In this document: in pieces, positions 26,475-32,890 of the stretch | How the letters are laid out: each line of letters starts with the position of its first letter | Position numbering within the stretch: position 1 is the stretch's first letter | Source: Salinicoccus hispanicus | GTDB lineage: Bacteria > Bacillota > Bacilli > Staphylococcales > Salinicoccaceae | NCBI RefSeq assembly: GCF_009831115.1 | Contig: NZ_WUUK01000002.1 | Span: forward strand, 372,001 to 436,000 | Reading direction: 5' to 3' | Length of the DNA stretch: 64,000 nt | Program-made: the position numbers and the translations under genes | Notes under the pieces: generated by a model | Database searches by the model: none | The model's input: only the letters and a program-made list of their open reading frames with translations | What the model was told of the DNA's origin: nothing

Positions 26475-27446
26475 ATGAAGAACGGTACATTTATTATCTC
26501 AGTGGATTTTGAACTGTATTGGGGCTATTTGGGTTTTACGGATTACAACGAATGCGTCGACAGATTTTATCTGACGCGGAGTGTTGCGTCAAGAATGATT
26601 GAAGTATTTGAAAAGCATGAAATGAAAGTGACGTGGGCTACGGTCGGTCTATTGATGCTGGAAAATAAGAAGGAACTGAGCGAGATGACACCGCGTATCC
26701 TGAAGCCCAAGTATAGCAGGCGGGAAATAGACAATTACTATAACTATGAAAACCTTCTTAAGGAAAAAAATTTTTGTGAAGGTGTATTTTTTGCGGGCGA
26801 TATCGTCGAGGAACTGAAGAATAGTGATTACCAGACTATCGGCACACATACCTTTTCCCACTATCTATGTCTGGAGGATGGGCAGTCTGAAGACGAGTTT
26901 ACAAAGGATATGGAGCTGGCCATGGAAGTTTCCGACAAGAAAGGTATAGAAATTGAAAGTATTGTATTCCCACGTAACCAGTTCAACCCGGGCCACCTTG
27001 AAATCATCAAAAAGTATGACATCAATATCTTCAGGGGCACGCCTGATCATTTCATCTACAAGCCCCGAAGTACACATAATTACTTCATTAGAGGATTAAG
27101 ACTGGTGGATCTTTATTTTAATATTACAGGCAACCATACACACCCGCATCCTGATTCCGATGAAGAGATGTTTGATATCAAGGCGAGCCGTTTTCTCAGA
27201 CCATTAAATCGGACAAACAAGGTTTCGAGAGGTCTGCAGCTGAGAAGAATCAAGAATGAGATGACCAAAGCCGCGGAAAATAATCACTACTACCACCTTT
27301 GGTGGCATCCGCATAATTTTTCGGCCTCTCCAGAGGAGAACTTTCAATTCCTTGAGGAAATCATTGCCCATTTCAAAACGTTGGAGGAGAAATACGGTTT
27401 CAGTTCCGAAAGCATGGAGTCCTATGTAGAGAAGGTGAGAGCTTGA
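26475..27446 (+). CDS. NodB-type polysaccharide deacetylase family protein
   Basis: A 323-residue protein starting FIISVDFELYWGY, where the aspartate and glutamate replace the usual TFDD metal motif. THTFSHYLC near residue 125 provides the HxxxH metal pair and FPRNQF follows. There is no signal peptide, so it should work in the cytoplasm, perhaps on a lipid-linked or nucleotide-linked sugar. It opens the operon deacetylase, formyltransferase, sugar-phosphate transferase, formyltransferase, PIG-L deacetylase, with overlapping or closely spaced genes. Its stop overlaps the next start (TGATG). Confidence 0.82.
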   Translation: MKNGTFIISVDFELYWGYLGFTDYNECVDRFYLTRSVASRMIEVFEKHEMKVTWATVGLLMLENKKELSEMTPRILKPKYSRREIDNYYNYENLLKEKNFCEGVFFAGDIVEELKNSDYQTIGTHTFSHYLCLEDGQSEDEFTKDMELAMEVSDKKGIEIESIVFPRNQFNPGHLEIIKKYDINIFRGTPDHFIYKPRSTHNYFIRGLRLVDLYFNITGNHTHPHPDSDEEMFDIKASRFLRPLNRTNKVSRGLQLRRIKNEMTKAAENNHYYHLWWHPHNFSASPEENFQFLEEIIAHFKTLEEKYGFSSESMESYVEKVRA

Positions 27447-28213
27447 TGGAGAAGATAATGATGATCTGCACTTTGGGACCCAGTACCAATTATATTTATA
27501 ACCATGTCAGCAGGGACTTTCATGTTGAAGCGGTTATTGTCGTCCAAAAGGAAAACAGGCAAGTGTTTTTAAAGAAGAGAATCAAGCGGCTCGGGCTGCT
27601 TAAAGTGATCGGTCAGATCATTTTTGTTCTCTACTCCAAAATATTCATGGCAAAAAAAGTGGATTCAAGAGTCAAGGAGATCCAATGGAAATTCAATCTG
27701 AATCCTGATGATATAACGGCAAAGAAAATCACGCACGTCCATTCGGTGAATTCGGAGGAGATGAAGTGCAAGATCAGAGAAGTGGATCCTGACCTGATCA
27801 TCATCAATGGGACGCCGATCATAAAAGAAGATGTATTAAGTGTGACCGATGCCAGATTCGTCAATGTTCATGTCGGTATCACGCCGAAGTACAGAGGGGT
27901 TCACGGTGCGTACTGGGCACTCTATAACAATGACGATGATCTGGTCGGTGTCACGACACACTTCGTGGATAAGGGGATTGATTCCGGAGAAGTCCTTGAT
28001 CAGAAAGTGGTGAAGGTGGACGAAGCGGATAACTTTCTGACATACTCTCACTTGCAGATTGCACATGCTTTACTCGAATATAATAAAATTATTCAATCTG
28101 TACTGAACGATAGATTCATCATAAAAGAACCGATTACGGGTGAAAGCGCCATATGGTCCCATCCGACCATCGTGAGCTATCTGTATGGCAGAATCTTCAA
28201 GAAGGTCAGGTAG
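27446..28213 (+). CDS. Formyltransferase-fold protein, catalytic triad intact
   Basis: A 255-residue protein of the Fmt/PurN formyltransferase fold. The catalytic Asn-x-His lies in FVNVHVGITPKYRG and an aspartate in FVDKGIDSGEVLDQ, as in N10-formyl-tetrahydrofolate-dependent enzymes. It lacks the C-terminal tRNA-binding domain of methionyl-tRNA formyltransferase. In a glycan operon it is most likely a sugar N-formyltransferase acting on an amino sugar. An unusual basic insertion (about residues 40-75) separates the first strands. ATG 27446 overlaps the preceding stop. Confidence 0.8.
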   Translation: MEKIMMICTLGPSTNYIYNHVSRDFHVEAVIVVQKENRQVFLKKRIKRLGLLKVIGQIIFVLYSKIFMAKKVDSRVKEIQWKFNLNPDDITAKKITHVHSVNSEEMKCKIREVDPDLIIINGTPIIKEDVLSVTDARFVNVHVGITPKYRGVHGAYWALYNNDDDLVGVTTHFVDKGIDSGEVLDQKVVKVDEADNFLTYSHLQIAHALLEYNKIIQSVLNDRFIIKEPITGESAIWSHPTIVSYLYGRIFKKVR

Positions 28214-28256
28214 TGGTGTGTACTTCAAATAATAATGGCGAAAGAAGGGGGCAATC

Positions 28257-28850
28257 TTGCTGAATCTCAAAAGATCTGCAGATATTATCGTCAGTTCATT
28301 TTTCCTATTGGTACTCTCGCCACTTCTGCTTATTACGGGTGTCATCATCAAAGTGACAATGCCCGGTCCACTTTTCTTCAGACAGCGACGCGTCGGGATG
28401 CATCAGAAGCTGTTTGACATCCTCAAGTTCAGAAGCATGAAAGTCGATCGTTCAGCAGAGGAAAGTTTCGATTTTGATAAGGATGAGGAGAGGATCACAA
28501 GCTTTGGCCGGCTCATCAGACGTCTTAAAATAGATGAACTGCCCCAACTGCTGAATGTTCTGAAAGGGGACATGAGTCTTGTCGGTCCGCGTCCAACCAT
28601 AGAGCAGCAGGTGGAGGAGTATGACGCGTATCAGCGGAGGAGGCTGGATGTCAAACCCGGTATGACGGGTCTTGCTCAAGTCAACGGCAATACGTATCTG
28701 ACATGGGAAGAGCGAATCGAATATGATATCGAGTATGTGGACACCCATTCCTTGAAGCAGGATGTAGGGATCATATTGAAGACGATTCTGATCGTCCTGT
28801 TTGGAGAGGGCAATTTCAAGAAGACGGAAAGAAAGATCTCAAAGGGGTGA
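28257..28850 (+). CDS. Initiating sugar-phosphate transferase (monotopic PGT)
   Basis: A 197-residue undecaprenyl-phosphate sugar-1-phosphate transferase: N-terminal membrane helix (residues 10-32), then KFRSMKVD, LKIDELPQLLNVLKGDMSLVG, GPRP and PGMTGLAQVNGN. It starts with TTG 28257, 5 bases after AGAAGGGGG. It is the only initiating transferase near the second exopolysaccharide operon, which has none, so it probably primes that polymer. It is clearly different from the copy at 7873, which serves the first capsule cluster. Confidence 0.9.
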   Translation: MLNLKRSADIIVSSFFLLVLSPLLLITGVIIKVTMPGPLFFRQRRVGMHQKLFDILKFRSMKVDRSAEESFDFDKDEERITSFGRLIRRLKIDELPQLLNVLKGDMSLVGPRPTIEQQVEEYDAYQRRRLDVKPGMTGLAQVNGNTYLTWEERIEYDIEYVDTHSLKQDVGIILKTILIVLFGEGNFKKTERKISKG

Positions 28851-28854
28851 AGGA

Positions 28855-29760
28855 ATGGGTAAGATGAAAACAGTTCTGATCGGGTCTGTGGAATCGAGCA
28901 AGATTGTACTGGACGCGATGATCAATAATGCATATCCGCCTGAAATGGTATTTGGTCTTGATCCTCAGTATTCGTCGAATGTGTCAGGGTATGTGGATCT
29001 GTCCGTCATAGCCGAAAAGCACGATATTCCGTGTATGACGTTCAGGAACATCAATGATCAGGCATGCGTGGAACAGATCAAGGCGATATCGCCGGACTAC
29101 ATTTTTGTCGTAGGCATCTCCCAGCTGATCAAGGAGGATATCATCAATGCAGCCGCTCGGGGGGTGATCGGTTATCATCCGACGGCATTGCCGAAGTATC
29201 GGGGCAGGGCTGCTTTGCCGTGGCTCGTCATCCTGGGTGAGCAGGAATCCAAGTCATCCCTCTTCTTCATCGATGAAGGCATGGATTCGGGTGACATCAT
29301 CGATCAGGAGACGTATCTGATCGGTGACAATGACTATGCCCATGATGTCTATCATGCGTCCAATGAAGCGCTCGAGAGGATGCTCGAGCGGGTGCTTGAA
29401 AAATTGAAGAATGATGCGGTGGAGGCAACACCGCAAAACGAAGATGAAGCGACCTATCTACTGAAGCGGACGCCGGAAGATGGCAGAATCGACTGGAGCG
29501 CTGCTTCTGACGATATATATCGGCTGGTGCGTGCCACTTCGAGACCGTATCCCGGTGCGTTCTTTTTCTACAAGGATCATAAGGTCATCGTATGGGAAGC
29601 AAGTGTGCATCCGAATACGAAGTATATCGGTATTCCGGGCCAGATCATCCGTTCGGATTCAGGGACGATCGACGTTCTGTGTATGGACGGCATACTGCGT
29701 ATAGAAGATTACGAAACGGTAGCGGACTTCAGATTCATAGACGGAAACAAATTCAAATAG
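28855..29760 (+). CDS. Formyltransferase-like protein with altered active site
   Basis: A 301-residue protein with an Fmt-type N-terminal domain (GYHPTALPKYRGRAA, FIDEGMDSGDIIDQE) and a C-terminal Fmt_C-like domain (about residues 205-300, LKRTPEDGRIDW). The catalytic Asn-x-His reads Gly-Tyr-His, so the asparagine is missing while the histidine and aspartate remain. It may have a changed acyl transfer reaction or a structural role. ATG 28855 follows the preceding stop by 4 bases. Having two formyltransferase homologues in one small operon is unusual. Confidence 0.8.
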   Translation: MGKMKTVLIGSVESSKIVLDAMINNAYPPEMVFGLDPQYSSNVSGYVDLSVIAEKHDIPCMTFRNINDQACVEQIKAISPDYIFVVGISQLIKEDIINAAARGVIGYHPTALPKYRGRAALPWLVILGEQESKSSLFFIDEGMDSGDIIDQETYLIGDNDYAHDVYHASNEALERMLERVLEKLKNDAVEATPQNEDEATYLLKRTPEDGRIDWSAASDDIYRLVRATSRPYPGAFFFYKDHKVIVWEASVHPNTKYIGIPGQIIRSDSGTIDVLCMDGILRIEDYETVADFRFIDGNKFK

Positions 29761-29774
29761 ATGGAGATGGGGAT

Positions 29775-30428
29775 ATGAACATTCTGGTTTTTGCACCACA
29801 CGACGACGATGAGGTACTGGGCGCAGGTGGTGCCATAGCCAAGTATGCCAATGAAGGCCATGATGTGTACATATGCGGAGTGACCAGTGGGCCTGATCCT
29901 GAGGAAGTTGAAACAATAAGAAGTGAGGCAAGTGCAGCACATGAAGTACTCGGCGTGAAGGAGGCGTTCTTTCTTCACTTGCCGATGATCGGTCTTCGGC
30001 ATATGGAGACCAGCGAAATCAATGCCAGAATCCATGATGTTGTCATGCAGGTAGAGCCGGAGATCGTCTTCCTGCCTCATAAAGGGGATATGAACTTTGA
30101 TCATGCGGAAACGACGTATGCAGCCATGGTCGCACTGCGCCCATTCAATGTGCCTGCCCTGCGGGAAATTATGGTGTATGAAACATTGTCCGAAACGGAA
30201 TGGAACACGCCGACAGTCGATAATCTGTTCATACCGAACGTCTACATGGATATCACCAGTACGATAGATAAGAAACTGGAAGCGATGGCATGCTACGAGT
30301 CACAGCTTAGAAGCTATCCGCATCCCAGATCACTGGACGCAATCCGCGCCTTATCGATGGTACGTGGATCAAGCATCTGTGTGGATCACGCAGAAAGTTT
30401 CATGCTGATCCGTTCGATTAAAAAATAG
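29775..30428 (+). CDS. PIG-L/LmbE-family deacetylase
   Basis: A 217-residue zinc deacetylase. The metal motif PHDDDEVLGAGG at residues 7-18, TSGPDPEE, and the late HKGDMNFDHAETT with a zinc histidine are the family marks. Members remove acetyl groups from GlcNAc in GPI precursors, mycothiol and bacillithiol. Within this operon it could expose an amino group on the glycan precursor for a formyltransferase. ATG 29775 has GAGATGGGG upstream, and the gene is followed by a terminator. Confidence 0.85.
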   Translation: MNILVFAPHDDDEVLGAGGAIAKYANEGHDVYICGVTSGPDPEEVETIRSEASAAHEVLGVKEAFFLHLPMIGLRHMETSEINARIHDVVMQVEPEIVFLPHKGDMNFDHAETTYAAMVALRPFNVPALREIMVYETLSETEWNTPTVDNLFIPNVYMDITSTIDKKLEAMACYESQLRSYPHPRSLDAIRALSMVRGSSICVDHAESFMLIRSIKK

Positions 30429-30500
30429 TTGGACCGGGATGAGAAGTTAAAAAAAGTTGGCCTTGGTTGAAATCAGGAATTAAAATCATATAATCTTTAT

Positions 30501-30544
30501 AAACGCTTCGTATACGGATTCTATTCCGAATACGAGGCGTTTTT
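30501..30544 (+). terminator. Rho-independent terminator of deacetylase-formyltransferase operon
   Basis: An 18-bp stem with one G-U pair and one mismatch (arms 30501-30518 and 30525-30542) runs into TTTTT about 70 bases after the last stop codon. Confidence 0.9.
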
Positions 30545-30636
30545 GTCTTTATTATCAAGGGTTTGACAATAGTGTCGAGTTTCATAAGGTTGTCCATGAA
30601 AGTGAAAAAATACAAAATACTTGTAAAAATTACAAA

Positions 30637-30672
30637 TTGAATATTCCAAAAATTATGGAACCATGGTATATT
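30637..30672 (+). promoter_or_regulatory. Shared exopolysaccharide promoter, copy 2
   Basis: The same TTGAATATTCCAAAAAT block as at 26182 is followed by TTCCAA (30644-30649), 17 bases and TATATT (30667-30672). Beyond the identical block about half of the next 20 bases also agree. Directly upstream lies the palindrome TTGTAA-AAA-TTACAA (30621-30635). The two promoters should respond to the same signal. Confidence 0.62.
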
Positions 30673-30724
30673 GGTTGAAACTTATAGATAGAGATAAAGT
30701 TTAATTATGTTTGGGAGGGAAAAT

Positions 30725-31399
30725 ATGGAGGATTCTGTAAATGTCGAAAAGGCTTTGGACATTATAAAGAGGAATATTCTATCGATTATTTCGTCGATGC
30801 TTCTAGTGGGTGTTCTCGCCACACTCATCACCTACTTTATAATGACTCCGAAATACGAAGCAGAGACGCAGATGCTTGTCAGTTCACCGAGTGATAGTGT
30901 AATTGTCAATTTTGAGAATATCGAAACCAATCTGCAGCTGATCCACACCTACAGGGACATTATTCTAAGCAAGACAATACTTGAAGATGTCATCACTAAC
31001 CTTGGACTCAGCCAGACTGTCGAGGAACTCTCAAAGCAGATTACAGTCACCAACCAGGATCAGTCGCAAGTACTGTCAATCGTAGCCACTGATGCATCAG
31101 CCCAGCAGGCAGAGCAAATATCAAATGAAGTCGCGATCGTCTTCAAAGAACGCATCGTGGAAATCATGTATGTGGACAACATTTCCATCTACGCACCAGC
31201 AGATGTTGCGCCGGGTATTGACCCCGTATCTCCTCAACCTTTAATCAACATCGCAATCGGTATGGTGGCCGGACTGATCCTTGGTCTGATCTGGGCCTTC
31301 TCAAAAGCCTACTTCGACAAGTCGGTCAAAAATGAGATCGATGTGTATAATGTGCTCGGTCTGCCAGTGGTTGGATCACTCGCGAAATTTGAGGACTAA
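30725..31399 (+). CDS. Chain-length determinant / kinase modulator (CapA/EpsA type)
   Basis: A 224-residue Wzz-type protein with two membrane helices (about residues 17-40 and 170-190), a short cytoplasmic N-terminus and an extracytoplasmic domain starting YEAETQMLVSSP. In Gram-positives this protein activates the separate tyrosine kinase that follows and helps set chain length. The proline-rich PVSPQPLIN stretch before the second helix is typical. ATG 30725 has GGGAGG 6 bases upstream; ATG 30707 does not. It is the first gene of the eps/cap-type operon. Confidence 0.9.
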   Translation: MEDSVNVEKALDIIKRNILSIISSMLLVGVLATLITYFIMTPKYEAETQMLVSSPSDSVIVNFENIETNLQLIHTYRDIILSKTILEDVITNLGLSQTVEELSKQITVTNQDQSQVLSIVATDASAQQAEQISNEVAIVFKERIVEIMYVDNISIYAPADVAPGIDPVSPQPLINIAIGMVAGLILGLIWAFSKAYFDKSVKNEIDVYNVLGLPVVGSLAKFED

Positions 31400-31412
31400 G
31401 GGGGAAATACTC

Positions 31413-32129
31413 ATGTTCAAGAGGAAGAAGAAGAAAAGTGAAGTCGAACAGGCAAGAAATGTAGTCGTTGCGAACAAACCACATGCGAATGCAAGCGAAC
31501 AGTTCCGGACAATCCGGACGAACATCATGTACTCAGGTGTGGATAACCCAATCAGTTCCGTACTATTCACTTCCGCCATATCGGGTGCAGGCAAATCGAC
31601 CATTGCAGCGAATATGGCCATCGCCTACGCGCAGGCTGGTATGAAGACACTGCTGCTGGACGGGGATCTCAGACGGCCGACAACACATTACACATTTGAA
31701 GTATCAAATAGAATCGGATTGTCATCGGCGATGGTCAATGACATACCACTCGGAAACCTGATCACCAGAACCGAATTCGACACACTCGATCTGATTACTT
31801 CAGGGCCGATTCCACCGAATCCATCAGAACTCCTGTCTTCTAAAAAGATGGCACAGTTCATGAATTCACTTACCGAAAACTATGAGATGGTGATCATTGA
31901 TTCACCACCGATACTTTCCGTGACGGATCCCCAGCTTCTATGCAAGCAGGCGGATGGTGTAGTGCTTGTGACCGATGTCGAAAACAACAACCGTGACCAG
32001 CTGGTGGAAGCAAAGGATCTGCTCGATAAGGCGGGAGCAAACATCATCGGTGTCGTACTGAACTATCGTGAAATGAAGCATGGCGCAGATGAGCAATACT
32101 ATTACTCGGAGGCGGTTGCTGAAAGCTGA
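31413..32129 (+). CDS. Bacterial tyrosine kinase (CapB/EpsB/CpsD type)
   Basis: A 238-residue BY-kinase. Walker A is SGAGKST, Walker A' LLLDGDLRRP, Walker B MVIIDSPP, and the C-terminus carries the tyrosine cluster EQYYYSEA for autophosphorylation. It works with the preceding membrane modulator to control polymer length and export. It starts 13 bases after the modulator. Right after its stop begins the 761-base non-coding region with structured RNA elements, as in Bacillus where EAR lies between epsB and epsC. Confidence 0.92.
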   Translation: MFKRKKKKSEVEQARNVVVANKPHANASEQFRTIRTNIMYSGVDNPISSVLFTSAISGAGKSTIAANMAIAYAQAGMKTLLLDGDLRRPTTHYTFEVSNRIGLSSAMVNDIPLGNLITRTEFDTLDLITSGPIPPNPSELLSSKKMAQFMNSLTENYEMVIIDSPPILSVTDPQLLCKQADGVVLVTDVENNNRDQLVEAKDLLDKAGANIIGVVLNYREMKHGADEQYYYSEAVAES

Positions 32130-32142
32130 TTGATATAATCGA

Positions 32143-32288
32143 TGCCTAGTCATCCTTACCAGGTGAGTCAGGCAAAGGCAGTAATGCATGACCTTTACCA
32201 TAATAATTTCGGTTGGCAACAAGGGTGCTGTCGGCGAAATATTAAAAGGGGTGGTTGAAAACGGGACGGAACAGTTCTTGATGTGACC
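32143..32288 (+). ncRNA. Tandem structured RNA element, unit 1
   Basis: First of three copies with the same layout. Outer stem TGCCT/AGGCA (32143-32147, 32170-32174); inner stem CATC/GGTG (32151-32154, 32162-32165) closing the invariant loop CTTACCA; a small hairpin GCA-GTAA-TGC with a GNRA-type loop at 32178-32187; then a stem GTTGGCA/TGTCGGC (32212-32218, 32229-32235). Last comes a 25-base conserved box at 32264-32288. The outer-stem sequence differs from the other copies but pairing is kept. Confidence 0.6.
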
Positions 32289-32327
32289 ATCATTCGTAAC
32301 GAAGGAAAGTTTCACAAATTAAGGTGT

Positions 32328-32398
32328 AACCGGGTAGGAAAACATGAATTTATCAGGTTGATCGAACGAATCTTCCTAGTAGGCATTAATGAAACCGG
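32328..32398 (+). ncRNA. EAR-like core element
   Basis: A 29-base block at 32328-32356 is nearly identical to 26345-26373 in the leader of the other exopolysaccharide operon. Here it folds as CCGG (32330-32333) with CCGG (32395-32398) and TAGGAA (32335-32340) with TTCCTA (32373-32378). Its place between the kinase and the epsC-type dehydratase is that of the EAR antitermination RNA of Bacillus. I do not remember the EAR consensus well enough to confirm identity, so this is inference from position and conservation. Confidence 0.5.
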
Positions 32399-32408
32399 AT
32401 CTATAAAG

Positions 32409-32553
32409 TCGATATATCATCCTTACCAGATGAGACAGATATCGATAATGAGCGATCATGCCGTTATCATACATCGATTGGCAACAGGGGTGCTGCCAAC
32501 GTGATAGTGAACCGGCTGATTGAAAGAAGGACAGAATCATTTTGGACATGGAT
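32409..32553 (+). ncRNA. Tandem structured RNA element, unit 2
   Basis: Outer stem TCGATAT/ATATCGA (32409-32415, 32439-32445); inner stem CATC/GATG (32418-32421, 32429-32432) around CTTACCA; hairpin ATGA-GCGA-TCAT (32448-32459) with a GNRA loop; stem TTGGCA/TGCCAA (32478-32483, 32494-32499); 25-base box at 32529-32553. All distances between parts agree with units 1 and 3 within three bases. Confidence 0.6.
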
Positions 32554-32613
32554 CTATTGGAATGACGGAAGACTTTATCTAGGAATTTTTACTGAACAAC
32601 GGTTCAGACAGTC

Positions 32614-32762
32614 GATACCAGACCACCCTTACCAGGTGTGATGGGTATCCGTATGGGACGATCATCTATTTGCAATAATGCTTTCGGTTGTCAACAGGGG
32701 TGCTGCCAACGGATTGATGGAGTAGATGATTGCTCTGTGACAGAACTGTCCTGAACATGAAG
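32614..32762 (+). ncRNA. Tandem structured RNA element, unit 3
   Basis: Outer stem GATACC/GGTATC (32614-32619, 32644-32649); inner stem CACC/GGTG (32624-32627, 32635-32638) around CTTACCA; 3' stem GTTGTCA/TGCCAAC with one mismatch (32687-32693, 32704-32710); 25-base box at 32738-32762, which is itself a GACAG/CTGTC hairpin here. The small middle hairpin is less clear than in units 1 and 2. The remaining 128 bases to the dehydratase start show only its ribosome site. Confidence 0.58.
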
Positions 32763-32890
32763 ACATCAATTAACGATGATTTCACCTGGAGAGGTCAAGG
32801 TGGGATTGTTGATAGAGGTCAAAAAGGTATAAAGGGTGCAAAACAAAGACAATTGAATAAAGGGTAATAAAAAGGAAAGAAGAGGATATT

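Noticed and set aside
26267-26512. An 81-codon frame crossing the leader of the deacetylase operon.
   Set aside because: It runs into the deacetylase gene in another frame and its TTG start has no ribosome site; the region looks regulatory.
30563-30591. TTGACA at 30563 as the -35 box of the second exopolysaccharide operon.
   Set aside because: No acceptable -10 box lies 16-18 bases downstream, while the block shared with the other operon at 30637-30672 gives a better and repeated arrangement.
32328-32398. The shared core block as a cyclic-di-GMP or other known riboswitch.
   Set aside because: I could not match it to the conserved cores of the riboswitch classes I remember; the position fits an operon antitermination element better.
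32283-32504. A 73-codon frame through the structured region between kinase and dehydratase genes.
   Set aside because: No ribosome site, low-quality composition, and the region shows RNA-type covariation instead of codon structure.
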